This document shows, in pieces, positions 27,522-35,861 of a stretch of DNA of 64,000 nt (within the stretch, counting starts at the first letter, position 1; the number at the start of each line of letters is the position of its first letter). A program made the position numbers and the translations under genes. The stretch is from Variovorax paradoxus (lineage in GTDB: Bacteria; Pseudomonadota; Gammaproteobacteria; Burkholderiales; Burkholderiaceae_C), in contig NZ_JAUSXL010000002.1 in the NCBI RefSeq assembly GCF_030815975.1, positions 930,001 through 994,000 of the forward strand, read 5' to 3'. Below the pieces are notes generated by a model. The model was not told the origin of the DNA. It was given only the letters and a program-made list of their open reading frames with translations, and did not search any database.

Positions 27522-27835
27522 TGTTCAGGGCGCTGCTGTTCGGGCGCTGCTGTTCAGGGCGCGCTCCCGCCGACGGGGTACCTTGCTCCGCGAATGTCCC
27601 CCGCCCTTCGGGCTCCTCCTTTATTTCGCTGCGCAAGGCACCCCATCAGCGTGATCGTTGTTCAGCGCGGTGGTTGATCAGCGGTACACCACGAGCGTGC
27701 CCAGGTGCACAGGGCATCGGGTGCTCCCCGCAGCGAAATCAAGGAGGAGGCCGAAGGCCGGGGGACATTCGCGGAGGGGAGTACCCGGTGGCCTGTGCAC
27801 GCGCCCTGAACAACAGCGAACAACAGCGAACAAGA
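27522..27835. repeat. Large imperfect inverted-repeat element between convergent genes
   Basis: The arm at about 27586-27644 (CTCCGCGAATGTCCCCC onward) is nearly the reverse complement of 27719-27776 (ending GGGGGACATTCGCGGAG), about 58 bp each. An outer pair TGTTCAGGGCGC (27551) and GCGCCCTGAACA (27801) extends the palindrome, with duplicated CAACAGCGAA units at its right end. It fills the 359-bp gap between lrp and glmU. It looks like a mobile or repetitive palindromic unit rather than genes, and could also stop transcription from both sides. Confidence 0.6.
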
Positions 27836-27855
27836 GGCCCCGGTCCCCGCGGCTT

Positions 27856-29286
27856 TCAGGCCTTGGGGTTTTTCTGCGGCCGCTTCCAATTGGAAAAGCT
27901 GACCTGCTTGCCGCGCGCCACGGTCAGCGCGCCGGCCTCGGTGGATTTGTTGATGGTCGAGCCGCCGCCGATGGTGCCGCCCGCGCCGATGGTGACCGGC
28001 GCCACCAGCACGCAATTGCTGCCCACGTGCACGTCGTCCTCGATGATGGTGCGGTGCTTGTTGGCGCCGTCGTAGTTGGCCGTGATGCTGCCCGCGCCGT
28101 AGTTGACTCGCTCGCCCACCGTCGCATCGCCCAGGTACGCCAGGTGGTTGGCCTTGGCGCCGGCGGCCAGCGTCGAGTTCTTGACCTCGACGAAGTTGCC
28201 GATGTGCACCTCGGCGCCCAGTTGCGCGCCGGGCCGCAGCCGCGCGAACGGGCCGACGAGCGCGCCCGTGCCCACCATCACGCCGGCCTTCTCGCCGTCG
28301 ATGTGCGTGAACGGGTGGATCACCGCGCCCGCCTCGATGCGCGCATTGGCAACCACGCAGTTGGCGCCGATGCGAACGCCCTCGCCCAGCGACACGCGGC
28401 CTTCGAACACACAGTTGACGTCGATCTCCACGTCGCCTCCGCAATCCAGCGTGCCGCGCAGGTCGAAGCGCGCCGGATCGGCCAGTCGCACGCCCTGCGC
28501 CATCAGCGCATCGGCCTGCCGCAGTTGCCAGGCCCGCTCCAGCGCCGCCAGTTGCGCGGGGCTGTTGATGCCGGCCACCTGCAGCGCGTCGGCGATGACA
28601 TGCGCGACAACCGGCACATCATCGGCCGCGGCCAGCTTGACGATGTCGGTGAGGTAGTACTCGCCCTGGGCATTGCGGTTGTCCAGCCGCGCGAGCCAGC
28701 CCTTGAGCAGCGCGGCGGGCACGGCCATCACGCCGCTGTATATCTCGCGGATTTCGCGCTGCGCCTCGGTGGCGTCCTTCTGCTCGACGATGGCCGTGAC
28801 CTCGCCGGCCTCCTGCCCCGCGGCGCGAACGATGCGCCCATAGCCCGCGGGATCGTCGAACTCGATGGTCAGCAGCGCGAGCCGCCGGCCCGCGCTGGCG
28901 GCGATCAGCGCGCGCAACGTGTCCTCGCCGATCAACGGCACGTCGCCCGACAGCACCAGCACCGTGCCGTCATCGGGCAACAGCGGAATCGCCTGCTGCA
29001 CCGCATGGCCGGTGCCCAGCTGCGGCTCCTGCCGCGCGAACTGCAGCGCGGCGCCGACGGCGCTGCCGGACATGGCCGCCTCGACTTCGGCCGCGCCGTG
29101 GCCAGTGACCACCACCACATGGCGCGCACCGATGCGCGCGGCGGTGTCGGTCACGTGGGCGAGCAATGCGCGCCCGGCCAAACGATGCAACACTTTGGGC
29201 AGCCTGCTTTTCATGCGCGTGCCCTTGCCGGCCGCCATGATGACGACGTCGACCGGTCCCTGGTTGTCCTGCGGAATCTGATTCAT
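27856..29286 (-). CDS. glmU: Bifunctional UDP-GlcNAc pyrophosphorylase / GlcN-1-P acetyltransferase
   Basis: This 476-residue enzyme is bifunctional. The N-terminal uridylyltransferase has VVIMAAGKGTRMKSRLPKVL near residue 14. The C-terminal left-handed beta-helix acetyltransferase has AHLAYLGD-type (KANHLAYLGD) and GVNYGAGSITANYDG-type blocks. It makes UDP-GlcNAc. The ATG at 29286 lies in a CATG shared with the ATG of the divergent lipoprotein gene, so promoters for each lie inside the other coding sequence or the annotated start of the neighbour is too early. Confidence 0.95.
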   Translation of the reverse strand: MNQIPQDNQGPVDVVIMAAGKGTRMKSRLPKVLHRLAGRALLAHVTDTAARIGARHVVVVTGHGAAEVEAAMSGSAVGAALQFARQEPQLGTGHAVQQAIPLLPDDGTVLVLSGDVPLIGEDTLRALIAASAGRRLALLTIEFDDPAGYGRIVRAAGQEAGEVTAIVEQKDATEAQREIREIYSGVMAVPAALLKGWLARLDNRNAQGEYYLTDIVKLAAADDVPVVAHVIADALQVAGINSPAQLAALERAWQLRQADALMAQGVRLADPARFDLRGTLDCGGDVEIDVNCVFEGRVSLGEGVRIGANCVVANARIEAGAVIHPFTHIDGEKAGVMVGTGALVGPFARLRPGAQLGAEVHIGNFVEVKNSTLAAGAKANHLAYLGDATVGERVNYGAGSITANYDGANKHRTIIEDDVHVGSNCVLVAPVTIGAGGTIGGGSTINKSTEAGALTVARGKQVSFSNWKRPQKNPKA

Positions 29287-30172
29287 GCTTCTTTCTACCC
29301 GAATGCGTTGCGCCAAGTTGGCGCGGATTATCGGCGTGCTGCTGGTGGCCGCCGCGCTCGCGGCCTGCAGCACGGTCAGGCTGGCCTACAACAACCTGCC
29401 CGAAGTGAGCTACTGGTGGCTCGACACCTACCTCGATTTCGACGGCTCGCAAACGCCCAGGGTGCGCGACGAGCTCGCGCAATTGCTGAGCTGGCACCGC
29501 CAGAACGAGCTGCCCCGGATCGCCGGCCTGCTGCAGGAAGCCCAGGCCCTGGCGCCTCGCGATGTGACCGCGACCCAGGCCTGCCGCATGGCGGACCAGA
29601 TCCGCGAGCGGCTGCTGGCGGTCGCCGAGCGCGCGGAGCCGGCGGGCACCGAACTGGCATTGAGCCTGACCGAGGCGCAGCTGCAGCAGCTCGAGCGCAA
29701 ATACGCGAAGAACAATGCCGACTACCGCAAGGAATGGCTCGACCGCAGCATCGCGGATGTGCAGGAAAAGCGCTACGACCGCTTCCTCGACCGCCTGGAA
29801 GATTTCTATGGCCGGCTGGGTCCGGAGCAGCGCGACCTGCTGCGCCGGCAGGTCGCGCAGTCGGTGTTCGATCCGCGGCTGGCCGATGCCGAGCGCCGCC
29901 AGCGCCAGCAGGAGGCGCTGCAACTGCTGCGCGGCTTCAATGCCGCCAAGCCCGCCGCGGCCGAAGCGCGCGCGGCCATCCATGCCTACGTGATGCGCAT
30001 CGCGGATCCGCCGCCCGGCCCCTGGCGCGATCATCAGCAAGCCCTGCTGCAGGAAGGCTGCCGCAATCTGGCCGCGCTGCACAACACCACCAGCGCCGGC
30101 CAGCGGGAGCAGGCAGTGCGCCGGCTGCAGGCTTACCAGGACGACCTGCGGCAGCTGGTGGCCGCGCGTTAG
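29285..30172 (+). CDS. DUF6279-family lipoprotein
   Basis: This is 295 residues with a lipoprotein signal (GVLLVAAALAACSTV; lipidation Cys near residue 28). The rest is helical and charged, with YNNLPEVSYWWLDTYLDFD after the anchor. Such proteins with the YNN-WW-DxYxD start are annotated DUF6279 and have no known function. The ATG at 29285 overlaps the glmU start. A second ATG at 29303 (MRCAKLARII) gives a standard signal peptide and may be the true start. Neither has a strong ribosome binding site. The end carries a string of stop codons (TTAGTTAGTTAGCTAG). Confidence 0.83.
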   Translation: MLLSTRMRCAKLARIIGVLLVAAALAACSTVRLAYNNLPEVSYWWLDTYLDFDGSQTPRVRDELAQLLSWHRQNELPRIAGLLQEAQALAPRDVTATQACRMADQIRERLLAVAERAEPAGTELALSLTEAQLQQLERKYAKNNADYRKEWLDRSIADVQEKRYDRFLDRLEDFYGRLGPEQRDLLRRQVAQSVFDPRLADAERRQRQQEALQLLRGFNAAKPAAAEARAAIHAYVMRIADPPPGPWRDHQQALLQEGCRNLAALHNTTSAGQREQAVRRLQAYQDDLRQLVAAR

Positions 30173-30180
30173 TTAGTTAG

Positions 30181-30951
30181 CTAGATCAGCGGTGTCGGCC
30201 GTATCGGCCGCTCGAAATAATCCCCCAGGGTCTCGAGCGCGCGGGGTTCGAGAATGCGCAGCCACCCCGCCTCGAGCTTGTAGAGCCCCAGGCTCTGCAG
30301 CCGGCGCAGCGTCTTGTTGGTATGCACCAGCGACAGCCCCAGCGCATCGGCCAGGTGCTGCTGGCTGAATGGAAACTCGACCCAGCCGTCGCGCACCATG
30401 CCCACGCGCTGCGCCCGGCGGTACAGGTGCATCAGCAGCATGGCCACGCGCTCGGCCGCATTGCGGCGGCCCGTGCTCACCAGGTTGTCGTCGACCAGTT
30501 TTTCCTCGCGCGCGGCCAGCCAGGTGATGTGGTAGCCGAGCTTCGGCTGGGCATGGAACAGCGCCCAGAGCCTGCCGCGCGGAAACACGCACAGCGTGGC
30601 GTCGCTCGCGGCCTCCACGCCATGCGTGTGGCCGTCGGCAAACTCGTCCTGCAGGCCGATGAAGTCGCCGGGCAGCAGAAAGCTCAGGATCTGGCGCCGG
30701 CCGTCGCTCAGCGTCTTGTAGCGAAAGGCCCATCCAGCATAGAGCGTGAACAGTTCGGCGCTCGGCCGGTGCTCGTCGATGATCGTGGCGCCGGCGGCGA
30801 CGCGGCGGGAGCCGGCCCTGAAGGATGCGATGGCTTCGAGCTCTTCGGGCGCCACGCCCTGGAAGGCCTCCATCTTCCGCAGCGCGCAGCGCTCGCAGGG
30901 ATGGGGTCCCACAGGGGGTGACGCGGGGGGTGCATGGTCCTCGAATTTCAC
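30181..30951 (-). CDS. Crp/Fnr family transcriptional regulator
   Basis: This 256-residue regulator has a cyclic-nucleotide-binding-like domain (ILSFLLPGDFIGLQDEF near residue 88) and a C-terminal winged helix (LADALGLSLVHTNKTLRRLQ). Three cysteines stand where FNR has four: Cys19 and Cys22 (CERC), and Cys121. A partial FNR-like cluster, or a simple redox role, is therefore possible. The recognition helix lacks the E-SR pattern of FNR, so its target site should differ. It diverges from the BLUF gene across 91 bp. Confidence 0.88.
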   Translation of the reverse strand: MKFEDHAPPASPPVGPHPCERCALRKMEAFQGVAPEELEAIASFRAGSRRVAAGATIIDEHRPSAELFTLYAGWAFRYKTLSDGRRQILSFLLPGDFIGLQDEFADGHTHGVEAASDATLCVFPRGRLWALFHAQPKLGYHITWLAAREEKLVDDNLVSTGRRNAAERVAMLLMHLYRRAQRVGMVRDGWVEFPFSQQHLADALGLSLVHTNKTLRRLQSLGLYKLEAGWLRILEPRALETLGDYFERPIRPTPLI

Positions 30952-31042
30952 GCGCCACTATAGGCTTTGGGCCTGTGTCTTTTGACATTTCGCAGGGCCA
31001 GCGAGCTTCCTACACTTCGGCTGTCTTTCGCTCCCCTCCCGC

Positions 31043-31447
31043 ATGACAGAAGAACAAGTTCTCCACGAAGTCTTTTATTGCAGCATGCTCACGCCGGACC
31101 TGCCGCCGGCCACCGTCGGCTCGATCGTGACCCTGGCGCGCGCACGCAATGCCCAGTACGGCATCACCGGCCTTCTGGTCTTCGACGGCATGCGTTTCTG
31201 CCAGCACCTCGAAGGCCCGCAGTGGACGGTGGACACACTGATGCGCCGCATCGAACGGGATCCCCGGCACACTGCCGTCAAGGTGTTCCACCGCGGGCCG
31301 CTGCCGGCACGCCGCTACAGCGGCTTTGGCATGGGCCTGGCCGAAAGCGAAGGCCCCGACCTCATGGCCGGCATCCAGGCGCTGGACGGCGAAGCCGCGC
31401 TGCGGCATTTCCTGGCCCTGCGCCCCAGCTTCGACATCAACGGCTGA
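31043..31447 (+). CDS. Stand-alone BLUF-domain blue-light sensor
   Basis: This 134-residue protein is a single BLUF domain that binds FAD. The photocycle residues are present: Tyr12 (VFYCS), Asn36 (ARNAQYGITG) and Gln54 (FCQHLEG). The semi-conserved Trp of AppA is Phe95 here (YSGFGMGL), with Met97 kept. No output domain is attached, so it should act through a protein partner. The divergent Crp/Fnr-type regulator is the nearest candidate. A terminator for the gene on the other strand begins at its stop codon. Confidence 0.9.
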   Translation: MTEEQVLHEVFYCSMLTPDLPPATVGSIVTLARARNAQYGITGLLVFDGMRFCQHLEGPQWTVDTLMRRIERDPRHTAVKVFHRGPLPARRYSGFGMGLAESEGPDLMAGIQALDGEAALRHFLALRPSFDING

Positions 31448-31474
31448 AAAAAGAAAAAGGCGGCCGAAGCCGCC
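31447..31474 (-). terminator. Rho-independent terminator of the DUF2917 gene
   Basis: Read on the minus strand, GGCGGC-TTCG-GCCGCC is followed by TTTTTCTTTTTT, a textbook stem with a UUCG tetraloop and a U-tract. It lies 29 bp after the DUF2917 stop and touches the BLUF stop codon. It works only toward the left. Confidence 0.85.
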
Positions 31475-31502
31475 CTTGCGTCCATGGAAGGTCGAGCGGC
31501 GC

Positions 31503-31823
31503 TCAGGCCTGGTCCCACGAGTAGGTGGCACCGTAGCCATCCCACGCTTCCATGACGATGCGCTGGCCGGCGGCCACGTTCAGCGATTCGCCCGGGGCCA
31601 GCACCAGGTCTTCGCTGGCGTTGGCGGCGGTCGCATCCGGCGTGACCCAGACCCGGCCCTGCTTGACGCGCAGCACGCTGGCCGACCGCGCCTTCAGGCT
31701 CATCGCCTCGCCGGGCGCGATCTGCCAGGCACCGCGGCGCACGGCCGGCGGAACGGCGGAAGCGGTACGGGCAGAAGACGGCAGGGAAGCAAGCGATTCG
31801 GTGGTGCAGACGGCGGTGGACAT
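31503..31823 (-). CDS. DUF2917 domain protein
   Basis: This 106-residue protein has a small cupin-like beta domain: WQIAPGEAMSLKARSASVLRV, GRVWVT, LAPGESLNVAAGQRIVMEAW. The PGE pattern followed by alternating hydrophobics marks DUF2917, a family of unknown function common in Burkholderiales. The start at 31823 has AAGGAG upstream. It diverges from a LysR regulator and ends in a strong terminator, so it is a monocistronic probable LysR target. A second DUF2917 gene at 43654 is arranged the same way. Confidence 0.85.
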   Translation of the reverse strand: MSTAVCTTESLASLPSSARTASAVPPAVRRGAWQIAPGEAMSLKARSASVLRVKQGRVWVTPDATAANASEDLVLAPGESLNVAAGQRIVMEAWDGYGATYSWDQA

Positions 31824-31969
31824 GATGAAAACTCCTTGGGCGTTCTCCGAAGTGCGATGACAAGACAGAGGCAATGGCGCAGTTCGGGAATGAATGATCG
31901 TTTGCGCGGCGTTGGCAGTCCAATGAAAACGAGGTAGCCTACTGATTCCGAAACCGCATCAATCGATCG

Positions 31970-32974
31970 ATGCCGCCCACGCCCCCATCCATGCAGCATT
32001 CGCAAACCCACCTGCGCTCCCGCCCCATCTCCGCGGGGCACCTGCGCGCCTTCGAGGCGGTGGCGCGCCATCTCAACTTCCGCGCCGCCGCCGAAGAAAT
32101 GGCGCTCACCCAGTCCGCGGTGAGCCGCCAGATCCAGTCTCTGGAGGAAGAAGTGGGCGTGGCGCTGTTCCTGCGCCACACGCGTGCGGTGGAGCTCACG
32201 AGCGCCGGGGCGCAGCTGCTGCTTGCGGTGCAGCAGTCGCTGCCGCGCATCGACACGGCCGTACGCCAGATCCGCCAGAGCGCGGGGCGCAAGAGCGTGT
32301 CGCTCACCACTTTTGCGTCTTTTGCGTCGATGTGGCTGATCCCGCGGCTCGAGGCCTTCCAGCGCGACAACCCCGAGATCGACATCCGCATCGACGCCAG
32401 CGACGTGGCGGTCGACCTGGAGGTGGCGGACGTCGACATCGCGCTGCGCTACGGCACGCGCGAAGTGATGCCGCCCACCGCCGTGCGGCTGTTCGGCGAA
32501 ACCCTCACGCCGGTGGCGAGCCCCTGGCTGCTGAAGAGCAGCCCGCCCATCAGGACGCCCGCCGACATCGCCGGCTTCACGCTGATCGAGGCCGGCGACG
32601 CGCACCGCACGCACCTCGAATGGCTGACCTGGCGGCGCTGGTTCGAAGTGAACGGCCTGGAACGCGCGCAGCCCAAGCGCTGGCTCTACTTCAACTACGC
32701 CTACCAGATGGTGCAGGCGGCGCTCACCGGCCAGGGCGTGACGCTGGCGCGCAGCTCGCTCATCGCCGAAAGCCTGGCCAACGGCGACCTGGTGGAGGTG
32801 CTGCCGCAGCACCGCATGGATTCGCCGATGGGCTACTGGCTCATCGCCGGGCCGCGCAATGCGCTGCGGCCCGAGATCAAGGCCTTCTGGGACTGGCTGC
32901 AGGTGCAGGCGATCACCACGCGCGAGACCATCGGCGAGGTGCCCGATCCGGACACCGTGGACAACATCGACTGA
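31970..32974 (+). CDS. LysR family transcriptional regulator (GcvA-like)
   Basis: This 334-residue protein has an N-terminal winged helix (FEAVARHLNFRAAAEEMALT then QSAVSRQIQSLEEEVGVALF) and a type 2 periplasmic-binding effector domain with the VSLTTFASFASMWLIPRL strand. The effector-domain start and the DVDIALRYGTRE strand place it in the GcvA/AmpR-like group. The ATG at 31991 is an alternative start. It is divergent from the DUF2917 gene with a 146-bp shared region, the usual layout for a LysR protein and its target. Confidence 0.92.
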   Translation: MPPTPPSMQHSQTHLRSRPISAGHLRAFEAVARHLNFRAAAEEMALTQSAVSRQIQSLEEEVGVALFLRHTRAVELTSAGAQLLLAVQQSLPRIDTAVRQIRQSAGRKSVSLTTFASFASMWLIPRLEAFQRDNPEIDIRIDASDVAVDLEVADVDIALRYGTREVMPPTAVRLFGETLTPVASPWLLKSSPPIRTPADIAGFTLIEAGDAHRTHLEWLTWRRWFEVNGLERAQPKRWLYFNYAYQMVQAALTGQGVTLARSSLIAESLANGDLVEVLPQHRMDSPMGYWLIAGPRNALRPEIKAFWDWLQVQAITTRETIGEVPDPDTVDNID

Positions 32975-33028
32975 AACGAGCCCACCCCCGTCCCTCGCTC
33001 ACTCCGTGTAGCTCGACTCCCCCCTCGA

Positions 33029-33168
33029 GGGGGCAACACCAGCGGCCCGGCAAAGCCGGTTCCGCGGTGTCACTTGGCTCACCCCCAGTCTTCGCGCACT
33101 TCGTGTCGCTACGCCAACCCCCTACCGGGGGCAACACCAGCGGCCCGGCAAAGCCGGTTCCGCGGTGT
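33029..33168. repeat. 42-bp direct repeat, two copies 98 bp apart
   Basis: GGGGGCAACACCAGCGGCCC and the next 22 bases (through CCGCGGTGT) occur at 33029-33070 and again at 33127-33168 without mismatch. A CCCCTCGAGGGG palindrome adjoins the first copy, and CCCCCTACCGGGGG overlaps the second. This fills the convergent gap between the LysR gene and the cyclo-ligase. It looks like a tandemly duplicated intergenic repeat of the type spread in Comamonadaceae genomes, and its stems may terminate transcription. Confidence 0.8.
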
Positions 33169-33202
33169 TCCTGGCCTGGGCCGCGCCCGTTTCGTGACGG
33201 GC

Positions 33203-33820
33203 TCAGCCGGCAGGCCAGACGACGCCGTTGTCGTTCAGGATGGCGTCCAGCGGCAGGTCGTGCGCCTCGGGCTCGAAATCTTCGAGGAAGCCGTTGGTGA
33301 AGCCCAGCCCCACCGTGAACGGCCGCGGCTCCAGCGCGGCCAGCGTGCGGTCGTAGAAGCCGCCGCCGTAGCCCAGCCGGTAGCCACCGGCGCTGTAGCC
33401 CACGCAGGGCACGAACAGCAGCGTGGGCACGATCAGCTCGGTGTCCTTGGGCTTGGGAATGCCGTAGGCGTCTTCCTCCATCTGGCAGCCCGGATACCAG
33501 GCGTGGAAGGTCAGCGTCTTGTGCACCTTGTTCATCACCGGCAGCCCGATGCGGCGGCGCTGCGGCTCGTCGATCAGTTCGCCGTCCTCCTTCCAGCGGT
33601 GCAGCGCGGGCAGCGGATCGAACTCGCCCTTGATCGGCCAGTAGGCGCCGATCACGGTGTCGGGCCGGCCGACCAGCCAGATGCGCATCACGCGCTGCAG
33701 CAGGTCGGCCTTGGCGAGCCGGTCGGGCATGGCCAGGCGCTGCTCGATCAGTGCTTTTCTCACCTGATCCTTGAGAAAACTCGTGGTCGCCGAGGTGTCG
33801 GCATCCTTTGACTTGTCCAT
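33203..33820 (-). CDS. 5-formyltetrahydrofolate cyclo-ligase
   Basis: This 205-residue enzyme converts 5-formyl-THF to 5,10-methenyl-THF with ATP. The start MDKSKDADTS gives a normal size. The GYRLGYGGGFYDRTL motif near residue 155 is the family signature. The start at 33820 lies in a short divergent gap with the transglycosylase gene (9 bp apart). The much longer open frame upstream is a shadow across the neighbour. Confidence 0.93.
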   Translation of the reverse strand: MDKSKDADTSATTSFLKDQVRKALIEQRLAMPDRLAKADLLQRVMRIWLVGRPDTVIGAYWPIKGEFDPLPALHRWKEDGELIDEPQRRRIGLPVMNKVHKTLTFHAWYPGCQMEEDAYGIPKPKDTELIVPTLLFVPCVGYSAGGYRLGYGGGFYDRTLAALEPRPFTVGLGFTNGFLEDFEPEAHDLPLDAILNDNGVVWPAG

Positions 33821-33829
33821 AATCCCCCG

Positions 33830-35860
33830 ATGCAGTTCCCAAGCATTTTGGCACCCATGCGCCATCGCCCGCGCAATGCAGCGTCCGCGCTGGTTTTTTC
33901 CGCCGTTGTGGGGGCCGCCGCACTGCTTTCGCAGCAGCCCGCCGCCGCACAGGCCAACAGCAACGACGACGTGCTGGTCCAGATGAAGCAGGCCTTCCAG
34001 CGCGGCGACAAGGGCCGGCTCGCGGCGCTGCTGCCGCAGGCGCGCGGCCATGCGCTCGAACCCTGGGCCGCCTACTGGGAACTCAAGGCCCGCCTGCAGG
34101 AAGCCGCGCCCAATGAGGTGCAGGACTTCTTCGCGCGCTATCCCGGCACCTACCAGGAAGACCGGCTGCGCAACGACTGGCTGCTGCTGCTGGGCCAGCG
34201 CCGCGATTGGGACGGCTTTTCCGCCGCGCTGGACGGCTTCCGCATGGGCGACGACGCGCAGGTGCGCTGCTATGCGATCCTGGTCGAGGCCCTGCGTTCC
34301 GGCAGTGCCACGCAGGCCCAGGCCGACGAGGTGCGCCGCAGCTGGTTCGGCCAGAAGGAAGCGGACGACGGCTGCCTCACCGCGGCCGACCGCATGGTTG
34401 CGGCCCGCCTGATGTCGCCCAACGACGCCTGGAAGAAGGCGCGCCTGGCCATGGAGGCCAACCGCCCGCAGGCCGCGCGCGGGGCCGTGATCATCGCCGC
34501 GCCCGATGCGCTGCCGCTGTTCGAAGAGCTCAACGCCAGCGCGGCCAAGTTTCTGACCGGCCGCGCCTTCGTGGCCGCCAAGTCGCGCAAGGAACTGGTG
34601 GTGCTGGCGCTCATCAAGATCGCCATGGCCGACCCGGAGCAGGCCGCCACCCAGCTCGACAGCAAGTGGGGCCCGATGCTTTCCGCGGAAGAGCGCAACT
34701 GGCTCTGGGGCACCATCGGCCGCCAGGCCGCCAGCAAGCTCTCGCCGCTGGCCGGCAGCTACTTCGCCAACGTCACGAAGAACGGCGACCTGACCGACGA
34801 CATGCTGGGCTGGCGCGTGCGCGCCGCGCTGCGCAACGGCCAGTGGAAGGAGGTGGCGCCCGCCATCAACGCGATGAGCGAAACCGCCCAGCTGGAGCCG
34901 ACCTGGATCTACTGGAAGGCACGCGCGCTCGGCGCTGCGGGTGGCGACGAGCGCCGCGCGCAGGCGCGCGAGCTCTACCAGAGCATTGCGGGCACGCGCG
35001 GCTTCTACGAGATGCTGGCGCTGGAGGAACTCGGCCAGCGCACCGTGGTGCCCACGCGCCCCGCGCCGCTCACGCCCGAGGAGAAGAACGCCGCGCGCAG
35101 CAACATCGCGCTCAACCGCGCGCTCTACGCGATTGCCATCGGCCTGCGCTCCGAAGGCACGCGCGAATGGAACTACGCCACCAACATGCACGACAAGGGC
35201 GGCATGGACGACCGCGCGCTGCTGGCCGCGGCCGACTTCGCCTGCCAGCGCGAGGTGTGGGACCGCTGCATCAACACCAGCGAGCGCACCAAGGGCGTGA
35301 TCGACGTCGAGCAGCGCTTTCCCATGCCCTTCCACGACACGGTGCTGCGCAAGAGCCAGGACATCGGGCTCGACCCGGCCTACGTCTACGGGCTGATCCG
35401 CCAGGAAAGCCGCTTCATCATGGACGCGCGCTCGGGCGTCGGCGCCTCGGGCCTGATGCAGGTCATGCCCGCCACCGCGCGCTGGACCGCGCGCAAGATC
35501 GGCATGGCCGACTTCACGCCGGGGCAGATCAACGACCGCGAGACCAACATCACCATCGGCACCAACTACCTGAAGCTCGCGCTCGACGACTTCGACGGCT
35601 CCATGGCGCTGGCCGCGGCCGCCTACAACGCCGGCCCCGGCCGGCCGCGCAGCTGGCGCAACGGCCCGGTGGTGGAAGCGGCCATCTGGGCCGAGAACGT
35701 GCCCTTCAACGAAACGCGCGACTATGTGAAGAAGGTGCTCGCCAACACCACCAACTACGCCGCGCTGATCAGCGGACGCCCGCAGTCGCTGAAGGAGCGC
35801 CTGGGCCGCGTGGGGCCGCGCGACGCGGCGGAGCCCGAACCCAACAAGGATCTCCCCTGA
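33830..35860 (+). CDS. slt: Soluble lytic murein transglycosylase
   Basis: This 676-residue periplasmic protein has a signal peptide of about 40 residues that ends near QPAAAQA. A long superhelical alpha U-domain and a C-terminal SLT catalytic domain follow. The catalytic Glu lies near residue 525 in YGLIRQESRF, followed by SGLMQVMPATA and a late AAAYNAGPGRPRSW motif. It cleaves the MurNAc-GlcNAc bond to give 1,6-anhydro ends. The next gene follows after 1 bp, so the two are co-transcribed. Confidence 0.94.
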   Translation: MQFPSILAPMRHRPRNAASALVFSAVVGAAALLSQQPAAAQANSNDDVLVQMKQAFQRGDKGRLAALLPQARGHALEPWAAYWELKARLQEAAPNEVQDFFARYPGTYQEDRLRNDWLLLLGQRRDWDGFSAALDGFRMGDDAQVRCYAILVEALRSGSATQAQADEVRRSWFGQKEADDGCLTAADRMVAARLMSPNDAWKKARLAMEANRPQAARGAVIIAAPDALPLFEELNASAAKFLTGRAFVAAKSRKELVVLALIKIAMADPEQAATQLDSKWGPMLSAEERNWLWGTIGRQAASKLSPLAGSYFANVTKNGDLTDDMLGWRVRAALRNGQWKEVAPAINAMSETAQLEPTWIYWKARALGAAGGDERRAQARELYQSIAGTRGFYEMLALEELGQRTVVPTRPAPLTPEEKNAARSNIALNRALYAIAIGLRSEGTREWNYATNMHDKGGMDDRALLAAADFACQREVWDRCINTSERTKGVIDVEQRFPMPFHDTVLRKSQDIGLDPAYVYGLIRQESRFIMDARSGVGASGLMQVMPATARWTARKIGMADFTPGQINDRETNITIGTNYLKLALDDFDGSMALAAAAYNAGPGRPRSWRNGPVVEAAIWAENVPFNETRDYVKKVLANTTNYAALISGRPQSLKERLGRVGPRDAAEPEPNKDLP

Positions 35861-35861
35861 C

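Noticed and set aside
27658..30180. 840-codon + strand open frame across glmU
   Set aside because: Shadow of glmU and the inverted-repeat element; the protein is Arg/Ala/His-rich without motifs.
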